From NCBI GenBank assembly GCA_964542475.1, contig CAZIUL010000012.1:40041-104040 (forward strand): 64,000 bases of DNA, given 5' to 3'. Below the pieces are notes generated by a model. That model searched no databases. It saw only the letters and a program-made list of their open reading frames with translations, and was not told the DNA's origin. Position 1 is the stretch's first letter, and each line of letters opens with the position of its first letter. Below are positions 26,180 to 34,956 of this stretch, in pieces. This stretch comes from CAZIUL01 sp964542475. Lineage in GTDB: Bacteria; Planctomycetota; B15-G4; CAYZWU01. The position numbers and the translations under genes were made by a program.

Positions 26180-27691
26180 CTACCCGCACCTCTTGATCAG
26201 GTACGAAAGCAGGGTTCTCACCGCGAATCCGGTCGCGCCTTTTGGGGTGCATGCCGTTTCGGTTTTTGTAAACGCCATGCCTGCAATGTCGATGTGAGCC
26301 CAGGGGTAGGAAACGAACTCCTTTAACAGAAAAGCCGAGGTTCCCACGCCGCCGTAGCGGCCGCCGGTGTTTTTCATGTCAGCCACATCGCTCTTGATCT
26401 TTTCCTTGTACTCATCATACAACGGCAGGTGCCAGAGTTTTTCCCCGCACAGCTTGCCTGCCGCAATCAGGTTCGAACACAGATCGTCATCGTTTGAAAA
26501 GATCCCGGCGGCCACATCCTCCCCTAGCGCCACCACGCAGCTCCCTGTAAGGGTGGCCACGTCGATTACAGTGTCCGGATCGAAGCGGGCGGCGTAACAA
26601 AGCGCATCAGCCAGAATCAGCCTGCCCTCAGCATCGGTGTTGCTTACCTCGATTGTCTTCTTGTTCATCGCGCTCAGGACATCGCCCGGTCGCAGAGCCG
26701 AGGCGGATGGAAGGTTTTCGCAGGCAGGAGCCAGGGCAACCACCCTGATGGGAAGCGAGAGGCGCGAGACAGCCTGCATTGCGGATATCACCACGGCGGC
26801 GCCGGCCATATCGCTCTTCATCTCATCCATGTGCTCGCCCGGCTTCAGGCTGATTCCGCCGCTGTCAAATGTTATCCCCTTGCCCACCAGAACAACGGTA
26901 GGAACCTTTTTCGAGTCGCTCTCCCCGTTGCCCGCGTACTCCATGATGATAAACCGTGGGGGCTCCTTGCTGCCCTTTGCAACCCCCCTGAATGCACCCA
27001 TGCCAAGCTCCGTCAGCTTGTCCTCGTTGAGCACCTCACAGCGCATGTCATCCTTGAAAGCGATCGCCTGTGCCACATCCGCAAGCATGCTCGGTGTCAT
27101 GTGGTTGGCCGGCTGGTTGACGAGCTCCCGCGCCACGCATATCGCGTCCGCGAAAATTCGACCCGCCGCAGCTCCATCTTCTATAGCGCCTGTCTTCTCA
27201 TCAGGCGAAGCAATGATACAGGCTTCGAGAACAGGCATGTCCCTCAGCTGCTCGGACTTGTGGTTCTTGCTGCGGTAGCCTCCAAGAAGCATCCCTTCCA
27301 CCATTGCCTGGGCAACGCCCTCGACGGTCAACTCCTCGATAAGCCCGGGATGCATGGTGCAAGCGATGCTCTCAGCGCCCAGCTTGCAGGATTTCTTCAA
27401 AGCGGAGGCGGCGGCGTTTCTGCACCCTTCAGCGGTCAGCTCCTTCGCATTCCCCAAGCCCACGACAACAACCCTCTTCACCGCTGATGAGTCATCAGGG
27501 TAGAGCACCGCTGTCTCGTTGCTCTTGCCGTTCAGGTCCCCGCGTTCGACAAGGACTCGGATCGCCCCGCCAAGCATCTTGTCCGCTTCCGCGGCCGGGC
27601 TGCTCAGCTCCTTCTCGCCCTCGAAAAGGCTAATTACAAGCGCATCGGTCTTTATTCCGGAAACCGGTGCCTCAGTCACGGTGATCTGCAT
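26180..27691 (-). CDS. pepA: Leucyl aminopeptidase (M17)
   Basis: A 503-residue cytosolic metallo-aminopeptidase that removes N-terminal residues from peptides. The catalytic C-terminal domain has GKGITFDSGGISLKP with the metal-binding Lys/Asp, then KSDMAGAA, and the family signature NTDAEGRL; the N-terminal macro-like domain is present. An in-frame ATG four codons upstream exists, but ATG 27691 (MQITVTEAP) has GGAG at good spacing and is preferred. Length is typical of PepA. In some bacteria PepA also binds DNA; nothing here tests that. It appears monocistronic. Confidence is high. Confidence 0.95.
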   Translation of the reverse strand: MQITVTEAPVSGIKTDALVISLFEGEKELSSPAAEADKMLGGAIRVLVERGDLNGKSNETAVLYPDDSSAVKRVVVVGLGNAKELTAEGCRNAAASALKKSCKLGAESIACTMHPGLIEELTVEGVAQAMVEGMLLGGYRSKNHKSEQLRDMPVLEACIIASPDEKTGAIEDGAAAGRIFADAICVARELVNQPANHMTPSMLADVAQAIAFKDDMRCEVLNEDKLTELGMGAFRGVAKGSKEPPRFIIMEYAGNGESDSKKVPTVVLVGKGITFDSGGISLKPGEHMDEMKSDMAGAAVVISAMQAVSRLSLPIRVVALAPACENLPSASALRPGDVLSAMNKKTIEVSNTDAEGRLILADALCYAARFDPDTVIDVATLTGSCVVALGEDVAAGIFSNDDDLCSNLIAAGKLCGEKLWHLPLYDEYKEKIKSDVADMKNTGGRYGGVGTSAFLLKEFVSYPWAHIDIAGMAFTKTETACTPKGATGFAVRTLLSYLIKRCG

Positions 27692-27935
27692 GTTTCGCTC
27701 CAAAACCGATTATATTCAGGGGCGCATCTCGCCACGCCCTCAGATCCTCGAGCCTCGCCTTTATCAACCGAGCCGAGCAGGCGGTGCAAGCCGTAAAACA
27801 GGAACTAAACAGTAAGGACAATAATATCCTGTTGACGAGCGTTCAAACTTCTTTTAGATCCCGACCGTACTAATTTCGGAAAACAAAGCGGCCTTCCTGG
27901 TGTATAATTTCGATAATTCCAGGAAGAAGGCGGAG

Positions 27936-28042
27936 GTGTTCGGGGTCCGGGGAAAAGAAGAGGCGGCAAGGGACTGCCGCCCTCCAGAAAAGGACGTGCA
28001 CCGATTAAACAATGGAGGGCGCCGCTCCGTCGGCGCCGGGGA
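27936..28042. repeat. Dispersed repeat family B, single copy
   Basis: This copy carries the GTGTTCGGGGTCCGGGG lead, the hairpin GGCGGCA-agggac-TGCCGCC and GGGCGCCGCTCCGTCGGC. It is the same unit as in the array at 13434-13806 but has a different linker (GACGTGCACCGATTAAAC). It ends 20 bases before the proposed TTG start of the downstream TPR gene, and may be responsible for the misleading open frame that extends upstream of that gene. The rest of the 27692-28061 interval shows no gene. Confidence 0.8.
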
Positions 28043-28061
28043 AGAGAAGAGGCAAGTAGTT

Positions 28062-29855
28062 TTGAAAAAACCCTCAAGCGGACAGCATCGAAGGACAGCG
28101 CGTGCAACAGCCAATGGTGCGGAAATGGAGTGGACACCTTTTTCCGCCCCGGCCGTTTGGATCGCGTTCTTGGGCGCACTGGGTGCTGCCGTGCTTCTTC
28201 TGCTCGGGGGAGCCGCCACGCCCGGCCGCAATCACCACCCAGGCGGCGCAGGAACAAGCGCGCGCCTGCGGATCAACCTGGGCGTGATCCATCTTATCCA
28301 AGGGTACAGCCACGAAGCGCTGGGCTGCTTTCAGGCGGTTGAGGATGGCCCGCTGCTTCCTGTCAGCATTGCACTGTCCGGGATAGCCCAGGACAGGCTT
28401 GGAAAGAATGACCGTGCGCAGGCCCTGTACGACACGGCGAACCAGCAGGCAGGCGCCTGCCTGGTTCCCTCGCGCCTCGCTTATCCTGACAAGGCAAAAA
28501 ACGGCCTGAAAGAGGCCGACGGGAGCCTCCTCGACGCCGGCTACTCAGCCGAGGGGCTCTTCCTGCTCGGCGTGTGGCTGGCCTGCACAGACCGGATCCA
28601 GCCGGGACTGGACGCGCTCGAAAAATGCGAGGATCAGGGGTTCGACGAGCTGACAGCGCACACGGCCCGGGCGGCAGCCATGCTTGCAGGACACGATATT
28701 GAAGCTTGTATCGAGCTCGCATCCGCTGCTATCGAAAACGGAGCGGGGACGCCGGCTCTCCTGGTCCTGGCCGCGGCAAAAATCGAGGATCATTGCTTCG
28801 GCGAAGCCCTTTCAAGCCTTGATCGCATCCGGTTCCGGGGCCCTGTCCGAGTGCCTGCTCTTCACCTGAAAGCGCGGGCTTACATGAGCCTTGACATGGA
28901 TGATGAAAGCGAAACAGCGTGGTACAGGGTTCTGGCAATGAACGACGACTACTCTCCGGCTTTTCTCTGGCTTTGTGCCCTTTACACGAAACAAGACAGG
29001 CTGAGCTCGGCAAAAGAGAACCTCGACCGCGCGCTGATGAGAGGGGAAAAACCCTGCGAATGGGCAATGATAGAGGGGGATTTCTACATGAAATCCGGAG
29101 AATCCAGCAAAGCCGCATCCATATGGAAGCGGGCCCTGGCGCTGGATCCGGACCTGCACGAAGCCGAAAGGAAGCTGGGGTTTTATCACCTGGGCATTGA
29201 AGAGTATGACAAGGCCCTGGCCATGCTGAACAAGGTCATGCGCGAACAGGGTGAGGATTTCGACCTGCTGCACGGCATCTTCGAGGCGGCTTCCGCACAG
29301 GAAAAACACGGCACGGTCCTGTTCGCACTCGATCGCATGGACAGGCTGAAACCGTTCGATCCCCAGGTTCAGGTCGATTATGTAAAAGAGCTGGAGCGTT
29401 TCAAAAAACACGGGGATGCGGCCAGGTATCTCGAACGCGTGTTGGCGGAAGACAGGATGTCACCCGCATGCCTTTTGTACTACCTGGCGAAAACGGTTTC
29501 CGCTCCTCCTCAAAAAGACGCGGAGGACTTCTTACCTCTGATCATCTGGAAGATCCTGCGACACAACCATTCCACCGCCGCCGACCTCCTGAAGGCGATG
29601 GATGAGCTTCTCCTTGCCGACAAGCACGGCTTCGGCGAACGCTGGAATTACAGGATGCTGTCCTCGCTCGCGGGAAAGGCCGTAATCCTGACCGGCGGCA
29701 ATGACATCAATGCGATGGAACGGTTGTCGGATGTGCTCGAACGGATGAACCAGCCCGAGGAAGCGGCCCGTATTCTCGAAATGATCGCGAGAAAATGTCC
29801 GAAAAACAGTGAGATCCGGGAGCTGCGCAAGCGGTTAAACGCAAAACGCCGCTGA
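28062..29855 (+). CDS. Membrane-anchored TPR protein
   Basis: A 597-residue protein. The open frame extends upstream through a family B repeat, so the start must lie after it. TTG 28062 has AGAAGAGG 9 nt upstream; ATG 28125 is the alternative. From TTG there is a basic N-terminus (KKPSSGQHRRTAR), then a membrane helix (WIAFLGALGAAVLLLLG), then an alpha-solenoid. TPR units are recognisable near INLGVIHLIQGYSHEALGC, LCALYTKQDRLSSAKENL and KLGFYHLGIEEYDKALAML. This predicts a cytoplasmic N-terminus with TPRs outside, although topology is not certain. Such proteins scaffold envelope assemblies; no partner is evident. The convergent degenerate sulfatase gene begins 31 bases beyond its stop. Confidence 0.75.
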   Translation: MKKPSSGQHRRTARATANGAEMEWTPFSAPAVWIAFLGALGAAVLLLLGGAATPGRNHHPGGAGTSARLRINLGVIHLIQGYSHEALGCFQAVEDGPLLPVSIALSGIAQDRLGKNDRAQALYDTANQQAGACLVPSRLAYPDKAKNGLKEADGSLLDAGYSAEGLFLLGVWLACTDRIQPGLDALEKCEDQGFDELTAHTARAAAMLAGHDIEACIELASAAIENGAGTPALLVLAAAKIEDHCFGEALSSLDRIRFRGPVRVPALHLKARAYMSLDMDDESETAWYRVLAMNDDYSPAFLWLCALYTKQDRLSSAKENLDRALMRGEKPCEWAMIEGDFYMKSGESSKAASIWKRALALDPDLHEAERKLGFYHLGIEEYDKALAMLNKVMREQGEDFDLLHGIFEAASAQEKHGTVLFALDRMDRLKPFDPQVQVDYVKELERFKKHGDAARYLERVLAEDRMSPACLLYYLAKTVSAPPQKDAEDFLPLIIWKILRHNHSTAADLLKAMDELLLADKHGFGERWNYRMLSSLAGKAVILTGGNDINAMERLSDVLERMNQPEEAARILEMIARKCPKNSEIRELRKRLNAKRR

Positions 29856-29886
29856 GAAACGAACGAGAGCTGTCGTCTGCGTGGTG

Positions 29887-31341
29887 TCAGTTGCCCATGA
29901 ACCGCCGGGCTTTGCGTGCATGTTCCGCGTACTCCGGCATATCCCCGTACCTGTCGAGAAACTTCTGGTAGTGCTTTCCGGCTCCGGCGGGATCGATGGT
30001 TGCATAGATACTGGCCAGCGTGAACTGGGCGAGTGGGAACGAACCGTCCATCGAAAGAGCGAAGTTCATCTCGTTTATCGCCAGGGCCCCGTATCCGCAG
30101 TCATTCAGCGCCACCCCGAGGCGGTAGTGCTCCACCGCATGAAGAGAACAGCCGTAATACTCCGGGCGCATCCATGGCCGGCCCAGGGCTGCTGCAAGCT
30201 TCGCATCGAGAACAGGACCGTCTGCATCGGGGATTGTTGCGCGGTCGGGAATGATCGTCCGGCTCGACATAAACCTGTTGTACCTCGCACGGCAAAGCCT
30301 TATGGCGTCTTTGTCGGGTTCAAGAAGGCCATCCCCCTTCGGATACAACAACCTTTCCTCTTCGTAAGGATGCGCGAAGTACCTGCAGGAGTTGTCATCA
30401 AAATGCAGCATCCGGTAGAAAAGAGGCGGCTGAAGTGTGGCCTCGCCGGCTCGCAGGTCATCGAAATCAACCGCCCACTCGGTTACCATTGCCGCGCCCG
30501 TACGGACGGCATCGCGGATTTCGAAGCCCTGGCCCAAAGCCAGGCTCTTCAGCGATTGCCCCAGCTCACCGGTCGATACAGGCCTCAACACATATTTCCC
30601 GTTTGCGATCCGCAGCGGTTTCCCTGCCAGGACAGCCTCGATGCTGACAGAATATCCATCCGGCCCGCTGCCGCATTCGGGGGCTTTCGTGCCTGGAGCC
30701 ATCACGACAATCGTTCCCCTTTCCAGAAACGAATCCCCGCCGATCCCTTCATAAAGAGCCTGTAGAACCGCTTCCATGTTGTGGACCCCTCCCAAGGCAT
30801 CCACATCTATTTCTACCATGGCAATGAAGTTTCTGTACTCAGGAAGGCCGTCCAGATAATCCACAAGCGGCGGTACTACATCCTCAGGATCAGATTCCTC
30901 GATGACGGTAAAGCCCTGCAGGACATTTGTTCTCTTGAGCAGTGATTCGTTTGTGATGGAGGCAAAGGTTCTGAAGCCGCTTCCGCTCAGCTCTTCCGCG
31001 AGGGTTCTCGCCTCGTCGGTCAGAAAAGCGTGTCCGCGGTGAAGGCCGTGCTCCGAAGGAAGGAGCCTGCAAAGCAGGGATGCCACGAATGAAGGATACC
31101 AGGGCGACGGGGTTATCAGGCGGGCGAAGCGGACACCCTTCCCGCTGATCCTGTTCAGAACAGACGAGCCGCCGTCCTCGAAAGCACGCTTCACACCTTC
31201 TGAATCCGTTGAATCGACAAGGACCAGGACCAGGTCGTTTCCGCCCTGGAAAGTGGCGCGGCGAAAGCTTTTTGTAACGACCAGGGCAAGGGCCAGGATC
31301 GCGGCCATGATAACAGCCACACCGGTCAAGGAAAAACGCAT
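29887..31341 (-). CDS. Degenerate sulfatase-fold membrane protein with TPR-like tail
   Basis: A 484-residue protein with an N-terminal membrane anchor (GVAVIMAAILALALVV). ATG 31341 is preferred because GGGAG precedes it; an alternative start 21 codons upstream (31404) lies in repeat A and also has a GAGG. The core follows the sulfatase/alkaline-phosphatase fold: LVLVLVDSTDSEGV, then WYPSFVASLLCRLLPSEHGL. However, the DxxRxD metal motif is reduced to DSTDSE, the nucleophile position is Trp (WYPS), and no DHGE motif is seen. It is therefore probably inactive. The C-terminal 90 residues contain a TPR-like pair (YRLGVALNDCGYGALAI; LASIYATIDPAGAGKHY). Its role may be structural or binding. Confidence 0.65.
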   Translation of the reverse strand: MRFSLTGVAVIMAAILALALVVTKSFRRATFQGGNDLVLVLVDSTDSEGVKRAFEDGGSSVLNRISGKGVRFARLITPSPWYPSFVASLLCRLLPSEHGLHRGHAFLTDEARTLAEELSGSGFRTFASITNESLLKRTNVLQGFTVIEESDPEDVVPPLVDYLDGLPEYRNFIAMVEIDVDALGGVHNMEAVLQALYEGIGGDSFLERGTIVVMAPGTKAPECGSGPDGYSVSIEAVLAGKPLRIANGKYVLRPVSTGELGQSLKSLALGQGFEIRDAVRTGAAMVTEWAVDFDDLRAGEATLQPPLFYRMLHFDDNSCRYFAHPYEEERLLYPKGDGLLEPDKDAIRLCRARYNRFMSSRTIIPDRATIPDADGPVLDAKLAAALGRPWMRPEYYGCSLHAVEHYRLGVALNDCGYGALAINEMNFALSMDGSFPLAQFTLASIYATIDPAGAGKHYQKFLDRYGDMPEYAEHARKARRFMGN

Positions 31342-31397
31342 GAAACACTCCCATCGGTTTTTCCCAAGTATCGACATCATGGGGTGCTGAACATTAG

Positions 31398-31456
31398 CCC
31401 GCATATTTCATCCTCATCTGCTGCGACGCCGTAAACCGCGTTGTGGCTGCGTTTCA
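31398..31456. repeat. Dispersed repeat family A, copy 3
   Basis: CCCGCATATTTCATCCTC through GTTGTGGCTGCGTTTCA matches the first two-thirds of the family A unit. It lies exactly between two minus-strand genes: its right end includes the stop codon of the radical SAM gene and its left end the ATG 31404 alternative start of the sulfatase-like gene. Confidence 0.8.
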
Positions 31457-32338
31457 GAGGTGGGAAAAAAGTGAAATGCAATGCTCCCCGAAACAGGGAG
31501 CGGATCGAAGCGGTTTTCCGAGCTCGAAACAGCTTTGAACGACGGAAGCCGGCTTTGAAGCAAATACATTCCCGGCGACAAGATCCCGCCTGTGGAAGCA
31601 GGGCATCAAATCGCCGTTTGAATCGATTACAGATGCATCGGTGCCAAATGTGCAATGCGACGGCTTGACATCCTGTCCGCTTGTATAAAAACGCCTGACC
31701 AGGTCCGCGTATCCGCTGGGGCCGTACAACGAAATCCATAACCGGAGAATTGACATGAACTTTTTCATTTCGTCCGGAGTGGAGGCGCTCATTGACAGGC
31801 GGCTGTGATGCTGGTTGTCCGGCGGGACGAAAACCGGTTGAACGAGCAGGTACAACCCCATCGAACTGATCCGCTTCATTATCTCGGGCATGGAGCCGAT
31901 GTTTCTTCTCGTCACCGGTGTGATCACGGCGCAAGCCACGTCCACGGATGACTTCATCCTGTGGAGCAGCTCCCAGGGCGCCTTGGATTCCTCTCCCTCT
32001 GCCGGCGCATCCAAGGAGATGGTAACCGCGTCCAGGCCTGAATCGACCATACGATCCATGCATGGTGGATCTAGAAGATCTCCGTTTGTGAGCAGAAGCG
32101 TGTAAAAGCCCATGTCGGACGCAGTTTTTACAATGCCTGCCGCCCCCGGTGCAAGCAAAGGCTCGCCGCCTGTAAAAATAAGCTTGTCCACTCCTGCCTC
32201 GCGCAAAGAAGCGAGCATGCCTTCGTCTACATGAAGAGCTATCGAACGATCACCACGATGCTGGTACCCGGTTTCATAGAAGCAATAAGAGCAGCTCCGG
32301 TTGCATCTGGTCGTCAGAATCAGAAACACAGTTCGCAT
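31454..32338 (-). CDS. Radical SAM protein with SPASM-like C-terminus
   Basis: A 294-residue protein. It has the cluster motif CNRSCSYC near residue 14, then FTGGEPLL and LLTNGDLL, typical of the radical SAM core. The C-terminal third contains at least five further cysteines in a SPASM/Twitch-like arrangement (SHCTFGTDAS, LMPCFHRRD, CFGEHC) that would hold auxiliary iron-sulfur clusters. Such enzymes often modify peptides or carry out cofactor maturation. No precursor peptide gene was recognised in the flanking sequence. ATG 32338 has GGAG 8 nt upstream; a TTG seven codons earlier is less likely. The stop codon falls inside repeat A. It is divergent from the HEAT-VWA gene. Substrate unknown. 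Confidence 0.8.
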   Translation of the reverse strand: MRTVFLILTTRCNRSCSYCFYETGYQHRGDRSIALHVDEGMLASLREAGVDKLIFTGGEPLLAPGAAGIVKTASDMGFYTLLLTNGDLLDPPCMDRMVDSGLDAVTISLDAPAEGEESKAPWELLHRMKSSVDVACAVITPVTRRNIGSMPEIMKRISSMGLYLLVQPVFVPPDNQHHSRLSMSASTPDEMKKFMSILRLWISLYGPSGYADLVRRFYTSGQDVKPSHCTFGTDASVIDSNGDLMPCFHRRDLVAGNVFASKPASVVQSCFELGKPLRSAPCFGEHCISLFSHL

Positions 32339-32377
32339 CGTTACACTCCTCCAATCCAACTTTTAAAGATGAATCGG

Positions 32378-32405
32378 TTGTTACATTGGATATTGCCGAT
32401 ATAGT
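32378..32405 (+). promoter_or_regulatory. Promoter candidate for the HEAT-VWA gene
   Basis: TTGTTA (32378-32383) is followed after 16 nt by TATAGT (32400-32405), a 5/6 match to the -10 consensus. Transcription would start about 80 bases before ATG 32492. Confidence 0.5.
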
Positions 32406-32491
32406 ATATAAACAATCGTCTTCTGCAAGTATCCGGCTCCTGTCCGCTGCATACGATTTTTTGGTGACATGAAAAGGTTCCGACAGACCAT

Positions 32492-34132
32492 ATGATCAAC
32501 ACACTAATCTTCAATTTCCGGCTTTTCGGGCTTATTGCCGCAGCCTTGGTGCTTACGTCTTTTTCAGCGTCTGCTCAAAACGACGCTTCAACAAAATTCA
32601 AAAGCTGGTTCAGGAAATACAAGAACGCAGAAATCGAGCTTTACCAGCCCAGCCCGATGCCGATCCGCATAGCCGGTAAAGAAACCTATCAATATTTTAT
32701 AAGAGACAACCAGAAAAAGATGGATGCCCTGCTTGATGGGCTGACGGATCAGAACGATTTAAGGGCTGTGCGGCTGCTTGTCGAAGCAGCTTCTTTTCGT
32801 TTCGACCGCAACGCCGATGCGGAGGCAAAAAATCATTTCAAAAAGCAGCCGTGGACCCTGAGGGCCCATGCATTGGAAGCTCTTGGCAAGATAACTGATC
32901 CGGAATCGATGGAATGGCTCAGAGCCAGATGTCTTGGCAGCGAGTCCGGCTGGGATGCGCCCTTTCGAAGGGTCATAGCCGCTTCCGTCTTCGGTCTCGG
33001 GCAAAACCAGGATGGCGTAGTTCTTTTGAAAAGCATGCTCGATGATCCCGACCTCAGGGTGGTCACAAAAGCGATTGCCGGCCTTGGCCGGATCGGGGGT
33101 ACGGATGAACTCGATATAATCCTGGAAAAGCTGGGCGATAAATCCCCACACGTCAGAGTCGCAGCGCTCGATGCGATCGGCGGGATCCTTTCGAACACCA
33201 GGAACAGCGTTCCGTCGCTTGCAGAAAAGGTCCTGTTCGCCCTTTTTCGCCATCTCGATGATCCGGAATGGTCGGTTCAGGATGCGGTTCTCTCCCTGAT
33301 GGAAAGTTATCGCTCAACCAAATCCATACCGGTTCTGATTGTATTTCTGGAAAAATGCTCTCCGGGGCGGCAAGCCAACCGTGAAAGAACGTTGCAGAGA
33401 GCCGCCTCTGTTTTACGCTCCCTTACGGGGGCTCGCATCAACAACGCCAACCCTGGCAAATGGGCTGAATGGTGGTCTGAAAACCGCGCCGCATTTGAGC
33501 TGGCCCCGGCGCCTCCGTCGAAACTGCTCGATTTTCAGCTGGATTCACCCGGATTTTTTAACATCCCCGTTAACTCCGACTGCGTGTGCTTCACCCTGGA
33601 CATCTCCGGAAGCATGCGATCACCTCTCACGTCGAAAGCTCAAAACAGCGGAGCCGAAAGCGAATCAAAGCTTGTTTATGCCCGTGAAGAGCTGCTGAAA
33701 ACTTTATGCTCTCTAGATCCGGAAGTTCGGTTCAACGTAATACTATTCAATGATGTCTTTCGCAGCCTTTTCAAAAACCCCGCTCCTGCATGCGAAGAAA
33801 ACATCAGAAAAGCAAAAGCTTTCTTCGAAGCCGCCGAGGCCGACGGAGGGACTGATGTTTTCGGAGCTTTGCACGCCGCCCTCAACATCACGAGCATGGG
33901 CCTCGTGAACAGCCTGGGAAACGACACTCAGATAGACACGCTTTTTTTGCTGTCCGACGGCGTATCAACTACCGGAACTGTTATTGATCCTGACGAAATA
34001 TTAAGAATCATAACGAAAGCCAACCGGCTGTCAAAAATCAGGATCAATACCGTATTCCTGGGGACCAGCCCCGACACATTCATGCACAATATTGCTAAAA
34101 ACAACTTCGGCAGGTGCGTTCACATCAAATAA
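32492..34132 (+). CDS. Exported HEAT-repeat and von Willebrand A domain protein
   Basis: A 546-residue protein with a signal peptide (FGLIAAALVLTSFSASAQ). Residues about 90-300 are HEAT repeats (LRAHALEALGKITDPESM, VVTKAIAGLGRIGGTDEL, VRVAALDAIGGIL). From about residue 365 there is a VWA domain: the MIDAS motif DISGSM is intact, followed by FNVILFNDVF, GGTDVFGAL and LLSDGVSTTG. Metal-dependent ligand binding is therefore likely. The gap between the two modules is a short linker. It is divergent from a radical SAM gene and is followed by the lysine-rich AT-hook gene 157 bases on. The HEAT-plus-VWA combination suggests an extracytoplasmic adaptor. The partner is unknown. Confidence 0.85.
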   Translation: MINTLIFNFRLFGLIAAALVLTSFSASAQNDASTKFKSWFRKYKNAEIELYQPSPMPIRIAGKETYQYFIRDNQKKMDALLDGLTDQNDLRAVRLLVEAASFRFDRNADAEAKNHFKKQPWTLRAHALEALGKITDPESMEWLRARCLGSESGWDAPFRRVIAASVFGLGQNQDGVVLLKSMLDDPDLRVVTKAIAGLGRIGGTDELDIILEKLGDKSPHVRVAALDAIGGILSNTRNSVPSLAEKVLFALFRHLDDPEWSVQDAVLSLMESYRSTKSIPVLIVFLEKCSPGRQANRERTLQRAASVLRSLTGARINNANPGKWAEWWSENRAAFELAPAPPSKLLDFQLDSPGFFNIPVNSDCVCFTLDISGSMRSPLTSKAQNSGAESESKLVYAREELLKTLCSLDPEVRFNVILFNDVFRSLFKNPAPACEENIRKAKAFFEAAEADGGTDVFGALHAALNITSMGLVNSLGNDTQIDTLFLLSDGVSTTGTVIDPDEILRIITKANRLSKIRINTVFLGTSPDTFMHNIAKNNFGRCVHIK

Positions 34133-34196
34133 TTTTTTCCGTTCTTGCATTAATCAATCGCGTATTTAGTGAATATTTTATTTTAAATTGTCTTAT

Positions 34197-34238
34197 ATTC
34201 CGGATTATTTTTGAGAACATTAAATAATTCCGGATAAA
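34197..34238 (+). promoter_or_regulatory. Promoter with paired ATTCCGGAT boxes before the AT-hook gene
   Basis: ATTCCGGAT occurs twice, at 34197-34205 and 34227-34235, 30 bp apart (about three helical turns). TTGAGA (34211-34216) and GATAAA (34233-34238) with a 16-bp spacer form a promoter candidate whose -10 overlaps the second box. The surrounding 34133-34289 is strikingly AT-rich compared with the rest of the window. Confidence 0.45.
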
Positions 34239-34289
34239 TCAGCTTATTAATTTCGGAAGTTATTTTTGTTTTTGCAAGGAGATTTGTTT

Positions 34290-34643
34290 ATGGCGGCAAG
34301 CACGAAGAAAAAAGCTACCAGGAAAAAAAAGGTGTCTAAAAGATCAAAGCGACCAGGACGAAAGAAAAAAATTGCTGGAGCAGGAAAAGTCAAAAAGGCG
34401 CCAACAAAAGGCAAAAGAAGAGGCAGGCCTCCAGGATCCAAATCGAAGAAAAAGGGCAAGAAACGCGGACGCCCCGCCGGCAGGCCCGCAAAAAAGCAGG
34501 CAGCAGATTCGATTACACTCCCGGTCGGCACCACGACTGAAGTTGAGTTCTGGTCAGAAATGCTGATCTTTCTCAACAAAAACGCCGGGAAATCGTTTGT
34601 CGTCCAAATGGACGGCACCGAGTATTCGCTCAGGGCTTTCTGA
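34290..34643 (+). CDS. Lysine-rich AT-hook/histone H1-like DNA-binding protein
   Basis: A 117-residue, highly basic protein. ATG 34290 has AAGGAG 8 nt upstream; a TTG eight codons earlier in frame is not needed. Residues 4-45 are Lys/Arg/Ala repeats (STKKKATRKKKVSKRSKRP), like bacterial histone H1 homologues. Two AT-hook-type cores follow, GRPPGSK and KRGRPAGRP, which bind the minor groove of AT-rich DNA. The last 45 residues form a compact non-basic domain (ITLPVGTTTEVEF, GKSFVVQMDGTEYSL) of unknown fold. The gene is preceded by an AT-rich region that such a protein could itself bind, so autoregulation is possible but unproven. Likely role: nucleoid structuring or regulation. Confidence 0.75.
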   Translation: MAASTKKKATRKKKVSKRSKRPGRKKKIAGAGKVKKAPTKGKRRGRPPGSKSKKKGKKRGRPAGRPAKKQAADSITLPVGTTTEVEFWSEMLIFLNKNAGKSFVVQMDGTEYSLRAF

Positions 34644-34741
34644 TCGAAAACCATGCTCGATGCAAACAATCGGCTTTGGGGCGGGGATTCCATGTTCCCG
34701 CCTTTTTTTCCTGTTTTTTTAAACATGATTACGCAGCTTAA

Positions 34742-34890
34742 CCCGCTTATTTCATACTCTTCGTCGCGAGGTGCCGTAACCTGTGTTGTGGCAAGGCGCA
34801 TGTCAGGAGACGACCGCAGGCCTGTTCCTATAGATTATTTCATACTCTTCGTCGCGAGGTGTCGTAGCAAAAGAGGATGAAATATGCGGG
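34742..34890. repeat. Compound family A element with 20-bp inverted ends (MITE-like)
   Basis: The left end CCCGCTTATTTCATACTCTT (34742-34761) is the reverse complement of the right end AAGAGGATGAAATATGCGGG (34871-34890) in 18 of 20 positions. Between them lie a near-full family A unit (to about 34828) and a second partial direct copy (34834-34865, TTATTTCATACTCTTCGTCG). The 149-bp element has no coding capacity and resembles a non-autonomous mobile element. Nothing else is seen in the 34644-34956 interval. Confidence 0.7.
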
Positions 34891-34956
34891 TTAAATGGAT
34901 GCCTTTCACGTTCTGTCCTAGGTGTAGGCCCTGGTGGCCCGGTCCGGAAATTTCCT

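Noticed and set aside
31377..32063. Long minus-strand frame overlapping the radical SAM gene
   Set aside because: It is a shadow in another frame of a gene with clear radical SAM motifs, and its N-terminal part is translated repeat A.
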